Assembly (NCBI RefSeq): GCF_029227915.1
Contig: NC_079879.1
Location: forward strand, 28,774,501-28,838,500
From: Hydractinia symbiolongicarpus
Taxonomy: Eukaryota; Cnidaria; Hydrozoa; Anthoathecata; Hydractiniidae
Length of the DNA: 64,000 nucleotides
Reading direction: 5' to 3'
Shown here: one piece after another, positions 12,408 to 25,058 of the stretch
How the letters are laid out: each line of letters opens with the position of its first letter
Position numbering within the stretch: position 1 is the stretch's first letter
Position numbers and translations under genes: made by a program
The notes under the pieces: generated by a model
The model's database searches: none
What the model was told of the DNA's origin: nothing
Seen by the model: the letters and a program-made list of their open reading frames with translations, nothing else

Positions 12408-15400
12408 TTTTGACTATACGGGCCAAGCCGGGATTTACGGGAAATGGCGGGTTTGTGTTTGCCGGCGATTAAAGGTCTTTTATTCAGCGTCTCATCAAAA
12501 ATGAAAACATTTTTGAAAACTACAAGTCTCATGCGTTTTAGTGGTGAAAAGTAATATAAAAAATTGCTCGGGAAATGATTTTACTCCCTGGGTACTTTCT
12601 TTGTATACTTTTGACTATACGGGCCGAGTCCGGGATTTACGGGGAGTCGCAGGTTTTCGTTTGCCGGCGATTAAACTTCTTTTATTCAGCGTGTCATCAA
12701 AAATGAAAACATTTTTAAAAACTACAAGTCTCATGGGCTTTAGTGGTGAAAGAATAATTTATGAATTCCTTCGGGAAATGAGTTTACTCACTGGGTACTT
12801 TCCTTGTATACTTTTAACTATACGGGCCGAGTCCGGGATTTACGGAAAATCGCGGGTTTTCGTTTGCAGGCGATTAAACATCTTTTATTCAGCGTCTCAT
12901 CAAAAATGAAAACATTTTTAAAAACTACAAGTCTCATGGGCTTTAGTGGTGAAAGAATAATTTAAAAAATCGTTTGGGAAATGAGTTTACTCCCTGGTTA
13001 CTTTCTTTGTATACTTTTGAGTATACGGGCCGAGTCCGGGATTTACGGGAAATCGCAGGTTTTCGTTTGCCGGCGATTAAACTTCTTTTATTCAGCGTCT
13101 CATAAAGAATGAAAACATTTTTAAAAACTACAAGTCTCATGCGTTTTAGTTGTGAAAGAATAATTTAAAAAATCGTTCGGGAAAAGAGTTTACTCCCTGG
13201 GTACTTCCTTTGTATACTTTTGACTATGCGGGCCGAGTCCGGGGTTTACGGGAAGTGGCGGGTTTTCGTTTGCCGGCGATTAAACTTCTTTTATCCAGCG
13301 TCTCATCAAAAATGAAAACATTTTTGAAAACTACAAGTCTCAAGCGTTTTAGTGGTGAAAAAATAATTTATAAATTCGTTCGGGAAATGAGTTTACTCAC
13401 TGGGTACTTTCCTTGTATACTTTTAACTATACGGGCCGAGTCCGGGATTTACGGAAAATCGCAGGTTTTCGTTTGCCGGCGATTAAACTTCTTATATTCA
13501 GCGTCTCATCAAAAATGAAAACATTTCTGAAAACTACAAGTCTCGTACGTTTTAGTGGTGAAAAAATAATTTAAAAATTTGTTCGGGAAATGAGTTTACT
13601 CACTGGGTACTTTCCTTGTATACTTTTAACTATACGGGCCGAGTCCGGGATTTACGGGAAATCGCGGGTTTTCGTTTGCCGGCGATTAAACTTCTTTCAT
13701 TCAGCGTCTCATCAAAAATGAAAACATTTTTAAAAACTACAAGTCTCATGGGCTTTAGTGGTGAAATAATAATTTAAAAAATCGTTTGGGAAATGAGTTT
13801 ACTCCCTGGGTACTTTCTTTGTATATTTTTGACTATACGGGCCGAGTCCGGGATTTACGGGGAGTCGCGGGTTTTCGTTTGCCGGCGATTAAACTTCTTT
13901 TATTCAGCGTGTCATCAAAAATGAAAACATTTTTAAAAACTACAATCTCATGGGCTTTAGTGGTGAAATAATAATTTAAAAAATCGTTTAGGAAATTAGT
14001 TTACTCCCTGGGTACTTTCTTTGTATACTTTTGACTATACGGGCCGAGTCCGGGATTTACGGGAAATCGCGGGTTTCGTTTGCCGGCGATTAAACTTCTT
14101 TTATCCAGTGTCTCTTCAAAAATGAAAACATTTTTAAAAACTACAATCTCATGGGCTTTAGTGGTGAAATAATAATTTAAAAAATCGTTTGGGAAATGAG
14201 TTTACTCCCTGGGTACTTTCTTTGTATACTTTTGACTATACGGGCCGAGTCCAGGATTTACGGGAAATCGCAGGTTTTCGTTTGCCGGCGATTAAACTTC
14301 TTTTATTCAGCGTCTCATTAAAAATGAAAACATTTTTGAAAACTACAAGTCTCATGCGGTTTAGTGGTGAACAAATAATTTAAAAAATTGTTCGGGAAAT
14401 GAGTTTACTCCCTGGGTACTTTCTTTGTATACTTTTGACTATACGGGCCAAGCCGGGATTTACGGGAAATGGCGGGTTTGTGTTTGCCGGCGATTAAAGG
14501 TCTTTTATTCAGCGTCTCATCAAAAAGGAAAACATTTTTGAAAACTACAAGTCTCATGCGTTTTAGTGGTGAAAAGTAATATAAAAAATTGCTCGGGAAA
14601 TGAGTTTACTCCCTGGGTACTTTCTTTGTATACTTTTGACTATACGGGCCGAGTCCGGGATTTACGGGGAGTCGCGGGTTTTCGTTTGCCGGCGATTAAA
14701 CTTCTTTTATTCAGCGTGTCATCAAAAATGAAAACATTTTTAAAAACTACAAGTCTCATGGGCTTTAGTGGTGAAAGAATAATTTATAAATTCGTTCGGG
14801 AAATGAGTTTACTCACTGGGTACTTTCCTTGTATACTTTTAACTATACGGGCCGAGTCCGGGATTTACGGAAAATCGCGGGTTTTCGTTTGCAGGCGATT
14901 AAACATCTTTTATTCAGCGTCTCATCAAAAATGAAAACATTTTTAAAAACTACAAGTCTCATGGGCTTTAGTGGTGAAAGAATAATTTAAAAAATCGTTT
15001 GGGAAATGAGTTTACTCCCTGGTTACTTTCTTTGTATACTTTTGAGTATACGGGCCGAGTCCGGGATTTACGGGAAATCGCAGGTTTTCGTTTGCCGGCG
15101 ATTAAACTTCTTTTATTCAGCGTCTCATAAAGAATGAAAACATTTTTGAAAACTACAAGTCTCATGCGGTTTAGTGGTGAACAAATAATTTAAAAAATTG
15201 TTCGGGAAATGAGTTTACTCCCTGGGTACTTTCTTTTTATACTTTTGACTATACGGGCCAAGCCGGGATTTACGGGAAATGGCGGGTTTGTGTTTGCCGG
15301 CGATTAAAGGTCTTTTATTCAGCGTCTCATCAAAAATGAAAACATTTTTGAAAACTACAAGTCTCATGCGTTTTAGTGGTGAAAAGTAATATAAAAAATT

Positions 15401-18003
15401 GCTCGGGAAATGATTTTACTCCCTGGGTACTTTCTTTGTATACTTTTGACTATACGGGCCGAGTCCGGGATTTACGGGGAGTCGCAGGTTTTCGTTTGCC
15501 GGCGATTAAACTTCTTTTATTCAGCGTGTCATCAAAAATGAAAACATTTTTAAAAACTACAAGTCTCATGGGCTTTAGTGGTGAAAGAATAATTTATGAA
15601 TTCCTTCGGGAAATGAGTTTACTCACTGGGTACTTTCCTTGTATACTTTTAACTATACGGGCCGAGTCCGGGATTTACGGAAAATCGCGGGTTTTCGTTT
15701 GCAGGCGATTAAACATCTTTTATTCAGCGTCTCATCAAAAATGAAAACATTTTTAAAAACTACAAGTCTCATGGGCTTTAGTGGTGAAAGAATAATTTAA
15801 AAAATCGTTTGGGAAATGAGTTTACTCCCTGGTTACTTTCTTTGTATACTTTTGAGTATACGGGCCGAGTCCGGGATTTACGGGAAATCGCAGGTTTTCG
15901 TTTGCCGGCGATTAAACTTCTTTTATTCAGCGTCTCATAAAGAATGAAAACATTTTTAAAAACTACAAGTCTCATGCGTTTTAGTTGTGAAAGAATAATT
16001 TAAAAAATCGTTCGGGAAAAGAGTTTACTCCCTGGGTACTTCCTTTGTATACTTTTGACTATGCGGGCCGAGTCCGGGGTTTACGGGAAGTGGCGGGTTT
16101 TCGTTTGCCGGCGATTAAACTTCTTTTATCCAGCGTCTCATCAAAAATGAAAACATTTTTGAAAACTACAAGTCTCAAGCGTTTTAGTGGTGAAAAAATA
16201 ATTTATAAATTCGTTCGGGAAATGAGTTTACTCACTGGGTACTTTCCTTGTATACTTTTAACTATACGGGCCGAGTCCGGGATTTACGGAAAATCGCAGG
16301 TTTTCGTTTGGCGGCGATTAAACTTCTTATATTCAGCGTCTCATCAAAAATGAAAACATTTCTGAAAACTACAAGTCTCGTACGTTTTAGTGGTGAAAAA
16401 ATAATTTAAAAATTTGTTCGGGAAATGAGTTTACTCACTGGGTACTTTCCTTGTATACTTTTAACTATACGGGCCGAGTCCGGGATTTACGGGAAATCGC
16501 GGGTTTTCGTTTGCCGGCGATTAAACTTCTTTCATTCAGCGTCTCATCAAAAATGAAAACATTTTTAAAAACTACAAGTCTCATGGGCTTTAGTGGTGAA
16601 ATAATAATTTAAAAAATCGTTTGGGAAATGAGTTTACTCCCTGGGTACTTTCTTTGTATATTTTTGACTATACGGGCCGAGTCCGGGATTTACGGGGAGT
16701 CGCGGGTTTTCGTTTGCCGGCGATTAAACTTCTTTTATTCAGCGTGTCATCAAAAATGAAAACATTTTTAAAAACTACAATCTCATGGGCTTTAGTGGTG
16801 AAATAATAATTTAAAAAATCGTTTAGGAAATTAGTTTACTCCCTGGGTACTTTCTTTGTATACTTTTGACTATACGGGCCGAGTCCGGGATTTACGGGAA
16901 ATCGCGGGTTTCGTTTGCCGGCGATTAAACTTCTTTTATCCAGTGTCTCTTCAAAAATGAAAACATTTTTAAAAACTACAATCTCATGGGCTTTAGTGGT
17001 GAAATAATAATTTAAAAAATCGTTTGGGAAATGAGTTTACTCCCTGGGTACTTTCTTTGTATACTTTTGACTATACGGGCCGAGTCCAGGATTTACGGGA
17101 AATCGCAGGTTTTCGTTTGCCGGCGATTAAACTTCTTTTATTCAGCGTCTCATTAAAAATGAAAACATTTTTGAAAACTACAAGTCTCATGCGGTTTAGT
17201 GGTGAACAAATAATTTAAAAAATTGTTCGGGAAATGAGTTTACTCCCTGGGTACTTTCTTTGTATACTTTTGACTATACGGGCCAAGCCGGGATTTACGG
17301 GAAATGGCGGGTTTGTGTTTGCCGGCGATTAAAGGTCTTTTATTCAGCGTCTCATCAAAAAGGAAAACATTTTTGAAAACTACAAGTCTCATGCGTTTTA
17401 GTGGTGAAAAGTAATATAAAAAATTGCTCGGGAAATGAGTTTACTCCCTGGGTACTTTCTTTGTATACTTTTGACTATACGGGCCGAGTCCGGGATTTAC
17501 GGGGAGTCGCGGGTTTTCGTTTGCCGGCGATTAAACTTCTTTTATTCAGCGTGTCATCAAAAATGAAAACATTTTTAAAAACTACAAGTCTCATGGGCTT
17601 TAGTGGTGAAAGAATAATTTATAAATTCGTTCGGGAAATGAGTTTACTCACTGGGTACTTTCCTTGTATACTTTTAACTATACGGGCCGAGTCCGGGATT
17701 TACGGAAAATCGCGGGTTTTCGTTTGCAGGCGATTAAACATCTTTTATTCAGCGTCTCATCAAAAATGAAAACATTTTTAAAAACTACAAGTCTCATGGG
17801 CTTTAGTGGTGAAAGAATAATTTAAAAAATCGTTTGGGAAATGAGTTTACTCCCTGGTTACTTTCTTTGTATACTTTTGAGTATACGGGCCGAGTCCGGG
17901 ATTTACGGGAAATCGCAGGTTTTCGTTTGCCGGCGATTAAACTTCTTTTATTCAGCGTCTCATAAAGAATGAAAACATTTTTGAAAACTACAAGTCTCAT
18001 GCG
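12298..18003 (+). repeat. Tandem 2,835-bp (14-mer) duplication, near-identical
   Basis: Copy 1 is 12,298-15,132 and copy 2 is 15,133-17,967, with homology continuing to 18,003. The two carry the same rare variants at a constant 2,835-bp offset, for example GGGAAGTGGCGGG, CAAAAAGGAAAAC, CGGGTTTCGTTTG, CTTTTTATAC and TCTCGTACG. The only difference I noticed is C at 13,476 versus G at 16,311. The monomer at the boundary is a hybrid: type T on the left (CATAAAGAATG) and type A with GGTTTAGTGGTGAAC on the right. That places the exchange in the 36-bp shared window 15,133-15,168. This is one of the youngest rearrangements in the window. Confidence 0.9.
12420..12451 (+). other. Four-GGG motif of type E monomers (G-quadruplex pattern)
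   Basis: Four GGG runs are separated by 7, 6 and 7 nt (CCAAGCC, ATTTAC, AAATGGC), which fits the usual G3 N1-7 rule on the + strand. In type A and T the first gap is 8 nt, and the fourth run is often broken (CGCAGG). The pattern recurs in most E copies; some later ones break it (CCAAGCCAGG near 28,150, ACGTGAAATGG near 47,757). Folding is inferred only. Confidence 0.55.
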
Positions 18004-18373
18004 TTTTAGTTGTGAAAGAATAATTTAAAAAATCGTTCGGGAAAAGAGTTTACTCCCTGGGTACTTCCTTTGTATACTTTTGACTATGCGGGCCGAGTCC
18101 GGGGTTTACGGGAAATGGCGGGTTTTCGTTTGCCGGCGATTAAACTTCTTTTATCCAGCGTCTCATCAAAAATGAAAACATTTTTGAAAACTACAAGTCT
18201 CAAGCGTTTTAGTGGTGAAAAAATAATTTATAAATTCGTTCGGGAAATGAGTTTACTCACTGGGTACTTTCCTTGTATACTTTTAACTATACGGGCCGAG
18301 TCCGGGATTTACGGAAAATCGCGGGTTTTCGTTTGCAGGCGATTAAACATCTTTTATTCAGCGTCTCATCAAA

Positions 18374-20194
18374 AATGAAAACATTTTTAAAAACTACAAG
18401 TCTCATGCGTTTTAGTGGTGAAAAAATAATTTAAAATTTTGTTCGGGAAATAAGTTTACTCACTGGGTCCTTTCCTTGTATACTTTTGACTATACGGGCC
18501 GAGTCCGGGATTTACGGAAAATCGCAGGTTTTCGTTTGCCGGCGATTAAACTTCTTATATTCAGCGTCTCATCAAAAATGAAAACATTTCTGAAAACTAC
18601 AAGTCTCGTACGTTTTAGTGGTGAAAAAATAATTTAAAAATTTGTTCGGGAAATGAGTTTACTCACTGGGTACTTTCCTTGTATACTTTTAACTATACGG
18701 GCCGAGTCCGGGATTTACGGGAAATCGCGGGTTTTCGTTTGCCGGCGATTAAACTTCTTTTATTCAGCGTCTCATCAAAAATGAAAACATTTTTAAAAAC
18801 TACAAGTCTCATGGGCTTTAGTGGTGAAATAATAATTTAAAAAATCGTTTGGGAAATGAGTTTACTCCCTGGGTACTTTCTTTGTATACTTTTGACTATA
18901 CGGGCCGAGTCCGGGATTTACGGGGAGTCGCGGGTTTTCGTTTGCCGGCGATTAAACTTCTTTTATTCAGCGTGTCATCAAAAATGAAAACATTTTTAAA
19001 AACTACAATCTCATGGGCTTTATTGGTGAAATAATAATTTAAAAAATCGTTTAGGAAATTAGTTTACTCCCTGGGTACTTTCTTTGTATACTTTTGACTA
19101 TACGGGCCGAGCCCGGGATTTACGGGAAATCGCAGGTTTTCGTTTGCCGCCGATTAAACTTCTTTTATTCAGCGTCTCATAAAGAATGAAAACATTTTTG
19201 AAAACTACAAGTCTCATGCGTTTTAGTTGTGAAAGAATAATTTAAAAAATCGTTCGGGAAAAGAGTTTACTCCCTGGGTACTTCCTTTGTATACTTTTGA
19301 CTATGCGGGCCGAGTCCGGGGTTTACGGGAAATGGCGGGTTTTCGTTTGCCGGCGATTAAACTTCTTTTATTCAGCGTCTCATAAAGAATGAAAACATTT
19401 TTAAAAACTACAAGTCTCATGCGTTTTAGTGGTGAAAAAATAATTTAAAATTTTGTTCGGGAAATAAGTTTACTCACTGGGTCCTTTCCTTGTATACTTT
19501 TGACTATACGGGCCGAGTCCGGGATTTACGGAAAATCGCAGGTTTTCGTTTGCCGGCGATTAAACTTCTTATATTCAGCGTCTCATCAAAAATGAAAACA
19601 TTTCTGAAAACTACAAGTCTCGTACGTTTTAGTGGTGAAAAAATAATTTAAAAATTTGTTCGGGAAATGAGTTTACTCACTGGGTACTTTCCTTGTATAC
19701 TTTTAACTATACGGGCCGAGTCCGGGATTTACGGGAAATCGCGGGTTTTCGTTTGCCGGCGATTAAACTTCTTTTATTCAGCGTCTCATCAAAAATGAAA
19801 ACATTTTTAAAAACTACAAGTCTCATGGGCTTTAGTGGTGAAATAATAATTTAAAAAATCGTTTGGGAAATGAGTTTACTCCCTGGGTACTTTCTTTGTA
19901 TACTTTTGACTATACGGGCCGAGTCCGGGATTTACGGGGAGTCGCGGGTTTTCGTTTGCCGGCGATTAAACTTCTTTTATTCAGCGTGTCATCAAAAATG
20001 AAAACATTTTTAAAAACTACAATCTCATGGGCTTTATTGGTGAAATAATAATTTAAAAAATCGTTTAGGAAATTAGTTTACTCCCTGGGTACTTTCTTTG
20101 TATACTTTTGACTATACGGGCCGAGTCCGGGATTTACGGGAAATCGCAGGTTTTCGTTTGCCGGCGATTAAACTTCTTTTATTCAGCGTCTCAT
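18374..20194 (+). repeat. 1,014-bp (5-mer) duplication
   Basis: The segment 18,374-19,180 is repeated at 19,388-20,194, an offset of 1,014 bp. Shared marks are TTTAAAATTTTGTTCGGG, CTGGGTCCTTTCC, TCTCGTACG and GGCTTTATTGGTG. Differences seen are GAGCCCGGG versus GAGTCCGGG and GCCGCCGATT versus GCCGGCGATT near the right end. The left monomer at the join is a T-like copy with CATAAAGAATG, so the exchange lies at about 19,388. Confidence 0.85.
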
Positions 20195-20970
20195 CAAAAA
20201 TGAAAACATTTTTCAAAACTACAATTCTCATGCGTTTTATACGGGCCGAGTCCGGGATTTACGGAAAATCGCAGGTTTTCGTTTGCCGGCGATTAAACTT
20301 CTTATATTCAGCGTCTCATCAAAAATGAAAACATTTCTGAAAACTACAAGTCTCGTACGTTTTAGTGGTGAAAAAATAATTTAAAAATTTGTTCGGGAAA
20401 TGAGTTTACTCACTGGGTACTTTCCTTGTATACTTTTAACTATACGGGCCGAGTCCGGGATTTACGGGAAATCGCGGGTTTTCGTTTGCCGGCGATTAAA
20501 CTTCTTTTATTCAGCGTCTCATCAAAAATGAAAACATTTTTAAAAACTACAAGTCTCATGGGCTTTAGTGGTGAAATAATAATTTAAAAAATCGTTTGGG
20601 AAATGAGTTTACTCCCTGGGTACTTTCTTTGTATACTTTTGACTATACGGGCCGAGTCCGGGATTTACGGGGAGTCGCGGGTTTTCGTTTGCCGGCGATT
20701 AAACTTCTTTTATTCAGCGTGTCATCAAAAATGAAAACATTTTTAAAAACTACAATCTCATGGGCTTTATTGGTGAAATAATAATTTAAAAAATCGTTTA
20801 GGAAATTAGTTTACTCCCTGGGTACTTTCTTTGTATACTTTTGACTATACGGGCCGAGTCCGGGATTTACGGGAAATCGCAGGTTTTCGTTTGCCGGCGA
20901 TTAAACTTCTTTTATTCAGCGTCTCATCAAAAATGAAAACATTTTTCAAAACTACAATTCTCATGCGTTT
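19505..20970 (+). repeat. 733-bp duplication with out-of-register join
   Basis: Copy 1 is 19,505-20,237 and copy 2 is 20,238-20,970. The length is not a multiple of the monomer, because the join links CATGCGTTTT of one monomer directly to ATACGGGCCGAG of another and drops about 79 bp of the normal path. The lost part includes the A/T-only stretch, the monomer start and most of the hairpin. A marker in the copies is CATTTTTCAAAACTAC, at about 20,210 and 20,943. Confidence 0.85.
20060..20395 (+). repeat. Fused G/C monomer with ~79-bp internal loss
   Basis: A G-type copy starting at about 20,065 runs to CATGCGTTTT at 20,236, then continues directly as ATACGGGCCGAG of a C-type copy. The stretch that normally joins them is missing. 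It holds the A/T-only tract, the GAAATGAG start and the first hairpin arm. The join shows only a TA overlap between the two parents. Confidence 0.85.
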
Positions 20971-22219
20971 TAGTGGTGAAATAATAATTTAAAAAATCGT
21001 TTGGGAAATGAGTTTACTCCCTGGGTACTTTCTTTGTATACTTTTGAGTATACGGGCCGAGTCCGGGATTTACGGGAAATCGCAGGTTTTCGTTTGCCGG
21101 CGATTAAACTTCTTTTATTCAGCGTCTTATCAAAAATGAAAACATTTTTGAAAACTACAAGTCTCATGCATTTTAGTGGTGAAAAAATATTTTAAAAAAT
21201 CGTTCGGGAAATGCGTTTACACCCTGGGTACTTTCTTTGTATACTTTTGACTATACTGCCCGAGTCCGGGATTTACGGGAAATCGCGGGTTTTCGTTTGC
21301 CGGCGATTAAACTTCTTTTATCCAGTGTCTCATCAAAAATGAAAACATTTTTAAAAACTACAATCTCATGGGCTTTAGTGGTGAAATAATAATTTAAAAA
21401 ATCGTTTGGGAAATGAGTTTACTCCCTGGGTACTTTCTTTGTATACTTTTGACTATACGGGCCGAGTCCAGGATTTACGGGAAATCGCAGGTTTTCGTTT
21501 GCCGGCGATTAAACTTCTTTTATTCAGCGTCTCATTAAAAATGAAAACATTTTTGAAAACTACAAGTCTCATGCGGTTTAGTGGTGAACAAATAATTTAA
21601 AAAATTGTTCGGGAAATGAGTTTACTCCCTGGGTACTTTCTTTGTATACTTTTGACTATACGGGCCAAGCCGGGATTTACGGGAAATGGCGGGTTTGTGT
21701 TTGCCGGCGATTAAAGGTCTTTTATTCAGCGTCTCATCAAAAATGAAAACATTTTTGAAAACTACAAGTCTCATGCGTTTTAGTGGTGAAAAGTAATATA
21801 AAAAATTGCTCGGGAAATGAGTTTACTCCCTGGGTACTTTCTTTGTATACTTTTGACTATACGGGCCGAGTCCGGGATTTACGGGGAGTCGCGGGTTTTC
21901 GTTTGCCGGCGATTAAACTTCTTTTATTCAGCGTGTCATCAAAAATGAAAACATTTTTAAAAACTACAAGTCTCATGGGCTTTAGTGGTGAAAGAATAAT
22001 TTATAAATTCGTTCGGGAAATGAGTTTACTCACTGGGTACTTTCCTTGTATACTTTTAACTATACGGGCCGAGTCCGGGATTTACGGAAAATCGCGGGTT
22101 TTCGTTTGCAGGCGATTAAACATCTTTTATTCAGCGTCTCATCAAAAATGAAAACATTTTTAAAAACTACAAGTCTCATGGGCTTTAGTGGTGAAAGAAT
22201 AATTTAAAAAATCGTTTGG
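20971..22219 (+). repeat. Linking zone T-F-A-E-H-C
   Basis: Six monomers repeat the order and rare variants of 9,296-9,930 and 14,189-14,970, including CTCATGCATTTTAG, the TCCAGGATT form, E with TTTGTGTTTG and AAAGGTC, and H. One copy has CTATACTGCCCGAG near 21,252. The zone leads directly into the trimer array. No gene is present. Confidence 0.78.
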
Positions 22220-24046
22220 GAAATGAGTTTACTCCCTGGTTACTTTCTTTGTATACTTTTGAGTATACGGGCCGAGTCCGGGATTTACGGGAAATCGCAG
22301 GTTTTCGTTTGCCGGCGATTAAACTTCTTTTATTCAGCGTCTCATAAAGAATGAAAACATTTTTGAAAACTACACGTCTCATGCGTTTTAATTGTGAAAG
22401 AATAATTTAAAAAATCGTTCCGGAAAAGAGTTTACTCCCTGGGTACTTCCTTTGTATACTTTTGACTATGCGGGCCGAGTCCGGGGTTTACGGGAAATGG
22501 CGGGTTTTCGTTTGCCGGCGATTAAACTTCTTTTATCCAGCGTCTCATCAAAAATGAAAACATTTTTGAAAACTACAAGTCTCAAGCGTTTTAGTGGTGA
22601 AAAAATAATTTATAAATTCGTTCGGGAAATGAGTTTACTCACTGGGTACTTTCCTTGTATACTTTTAACTATACGGGCCGAGTCCGGGATTTACGGAAAA
22701 TCGCGGGTTTTCGTTTGCAGGCGATTAAACATCTTTTATTCAGCGTCTCATCAAAAATGAAAACATTTTTAAAAACTACAAGTCTCATGGGCTTTAGTGG
22801 TGAAAGAATAATTTAAAAAATCGTTTGGGAAATGAGTTTACTCCCTGGTTACTTTCTTTGTATACTTTTGAGTATACGGGCCGAGTCCGGGATTTACGGG
22901 AAATCGCAGGTTTTCGTTTGCCGGCGATTAAACTTCTTTTATTCAGCGTCTCATAAAGAATGAAAACATTTTTGAAAACTACAAGTCTCATGCGTTTTAA
23001 TTGTGAAAGAATAATTTAAAAAATCGTTCGGGAAAAGAGTTTACTCCCTGGGTACTTCCTTTGTATACTTTTGACTATGCGGGCCGAGTCCGGGGTTTAC
23101 GGGAAATGGCGGGTTTTCGTTTGCCGGCGATTAAACTTCTTTTATCCAGCGTCTCATCAAAAATGAAAACATTTTTGAAAACTACAAGTCTCAAGCGTTT
23201 TAGTGGTGAAAAAATAATTTATAAATTCGTTCGGGAAATGAGTTTACTCACTGGGTACTTTCCTTGTATACTTTTAACTATACGGGCCGAGTCCGGGATT
23301 TACGGAAAATCGCGGGTTTTCGTTTGCAGGCGATTAAACATCTTTTATTCAGCGTCTCATCAAAAATGAAAACATTTTTAAAAACTACAAGTCTCATGGG
23401 CTTTAGTGGTGAAAGAATAATTTAAAAAATCGTTTGGGAAATGAGTTTACTCCCTGGTTACTTTCTTTGTATACTTTTGAGTATACGGGCCGAGTCCGGG
23501 ATTTACGGGAAATCGCAGGTTTTCGTTTGCCGGCGATTAAACTTCTTTTATTCAGCGTCTCATAAAGAATGAAAACATTTTTGAAAACTACAAGTCTCAT
23601 GCGTTTTAATTGTGAAAGAATAATTTAAAAAATCGTTCGGGAAAAGAGTTTACTCCCTGGGTACTTCCTTTGTATACTTTTGACTATGCGGGCCGAGTCC
23701 GGGGTTTACGGGAAATGGCGGGTTTTCGTTTGCCGGCGATTAAACTTCTTTTATCCAGCGTCTCATCAAAAATGAAAACATTTTTGAAAACTACAAGTCT
23801 CAAGCGTTTTAGTGGTGAAAAAATAATTTATAAATTCGTTCGGGAAATGAGTTTACTCACTGGGTACTTTCCTTGTATACTTTTAACTATACGGGCCGAG
23901 TCCGGGATTTACGGAAAATCGCGGGTTTTCGTTTGCAGGCGATTAAACATCTTTTATTCAGCGTCTCATCAAAAATGAAAACATTTCTGAAAACTACAAG
24001 TCTCGTACGTTTTAGTGGTGAAAAAATAATTTAAAAATTTGTTCGG
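22220..24046 (+). repeat. Trimeric HOR (T-D-C), three tandem 609-bp copies
   Basis: Units start at 22,220, 22,829 and 23,438, exactly 609 bp (3 x 203) apart, and end at 24,046. All three share CTGGTTACTTTC and TTTTAATTGTGAAAG in or just after the T monomer. The first copy has ACACGTCTC and GTTCCGGAAAAG; the third ends with CATTTCTGAAAAC and TCTCGTACG. The D monomer ends in GGTGAAAAAATAATTTATAA, a right end otherwise seen in type B, so the trimer looks like the T-D-B-C tetramer after a D/B crossover removed one monomer. The same trimer order occurs singly near 8,305, 12,978 and 17,838. Confidence 0.9.
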
Positions 24047-25058
24047 GAAATGAGTTTACTCACTGGGTACTTTCCTTGTATACTTTTAACTATACGGGCC
24101 GAGTCCGGGATTTACGGGAAATCGCGGGTTTTCGTTTGCCGGCGATTAAACTTCTTTTATTCAGCGTCTCATCAAAAATGAAAACATTTTTAAAAACTAC
24201 AAGTCTCATGGGCTTTAGTGGTGAAATAATAATTTAAAAAATCGTTTGGGAAATGAGTTTACTCCCTGGGTACTTTCTTTGTATACTTTTGACTATACGG
24301 GCCGAGTCCGGGATTTACGGGAAATCGCGGGTTTTCGTTTGCCGGCGATTAAACATCTTTTATTCAGCGTCTCCTCAAAAATGAAAACATTATTAAAAAC
24401 TACAAGTCTCATGGTCTTTAGTGGTGAAATAATAATTTAAAAAATCGTTTGGGAAATGAGTTTACTCCCTGGGTACTTTCTTTGTATACTTTTGACTATA
24501 CGGGCCGAGTCCAGGATTTACGGGAAATCGCAGGTTTTCGTTTGCCGGCGATTAAACTTCTTTTATTCAGCGTCTCATTAAAAATGAAAACATTTTTGAA
24601 AACTACAAGTCTCATGCGGTTTAGTGGTGAACAAATAATTTAAAAAATTGTTCGGGAAATGAGTTTACTCCCTGGGTACTTTCTTTGTATACTTTTGACT
24701 ATACGGGCCAAGCCGGGATTTACGGGAAATGGCGGATTTGTGTTTGCCGGCGATTAAAGGTCTTTTATTCAGCGTCTCATCAAAAATGAAAACATTTTTG
24801 AAAACTACAAGTCTCATGCGTTTTAGTGGTGAAAAGTAATATAAAAAATCGTTTGGGAAATGAGTTTACTCCCTGGGTACTTTCTTTGTATACTTTTGAC
24901 TATACGGACCGAGTCCGGGATTTACGGGGAGTCGCGGGTTTTCGTTTGCCGGCGATTAAACTTCTTTTATTCAGCGTGTCATCAAAAATGAAAACATTTT
25001 TAAAAACTACAATCTCATGGGCTTTAGTGGTGAAATAATAATTTAAAAAATCGTTTGG
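24047..25058 (+). repeat. Linking zone C-A-A-E-H
   Basis: Five monomers join the trimer array to the 9-mer. Variants include TCTCCTCAAAAATG, CATTATTAAAAAC, GGCGGATTTGTG and CTATACGGACCGAG. The H copy at about 24,845 reads AATCGTTTGGG and matches the copy at about 26,462. The G monomer that follows the H copy elsewhere is missing here, so this path is one monomer shorter. Confidence 0.75.

Noticed and set aside
12541-12909. 122-codon plus-strand frame spanning two monomers, repeated at 14,566, 15,376, 17,401 and 21,783
   Set aside because: It is longer only because a TATAA-type variant (AATTTATGAATTCC or AATTTATAAATTCG) removes the usual TAA between monomers. It starts at GTG and repeats the same peptide in a shifted frame.
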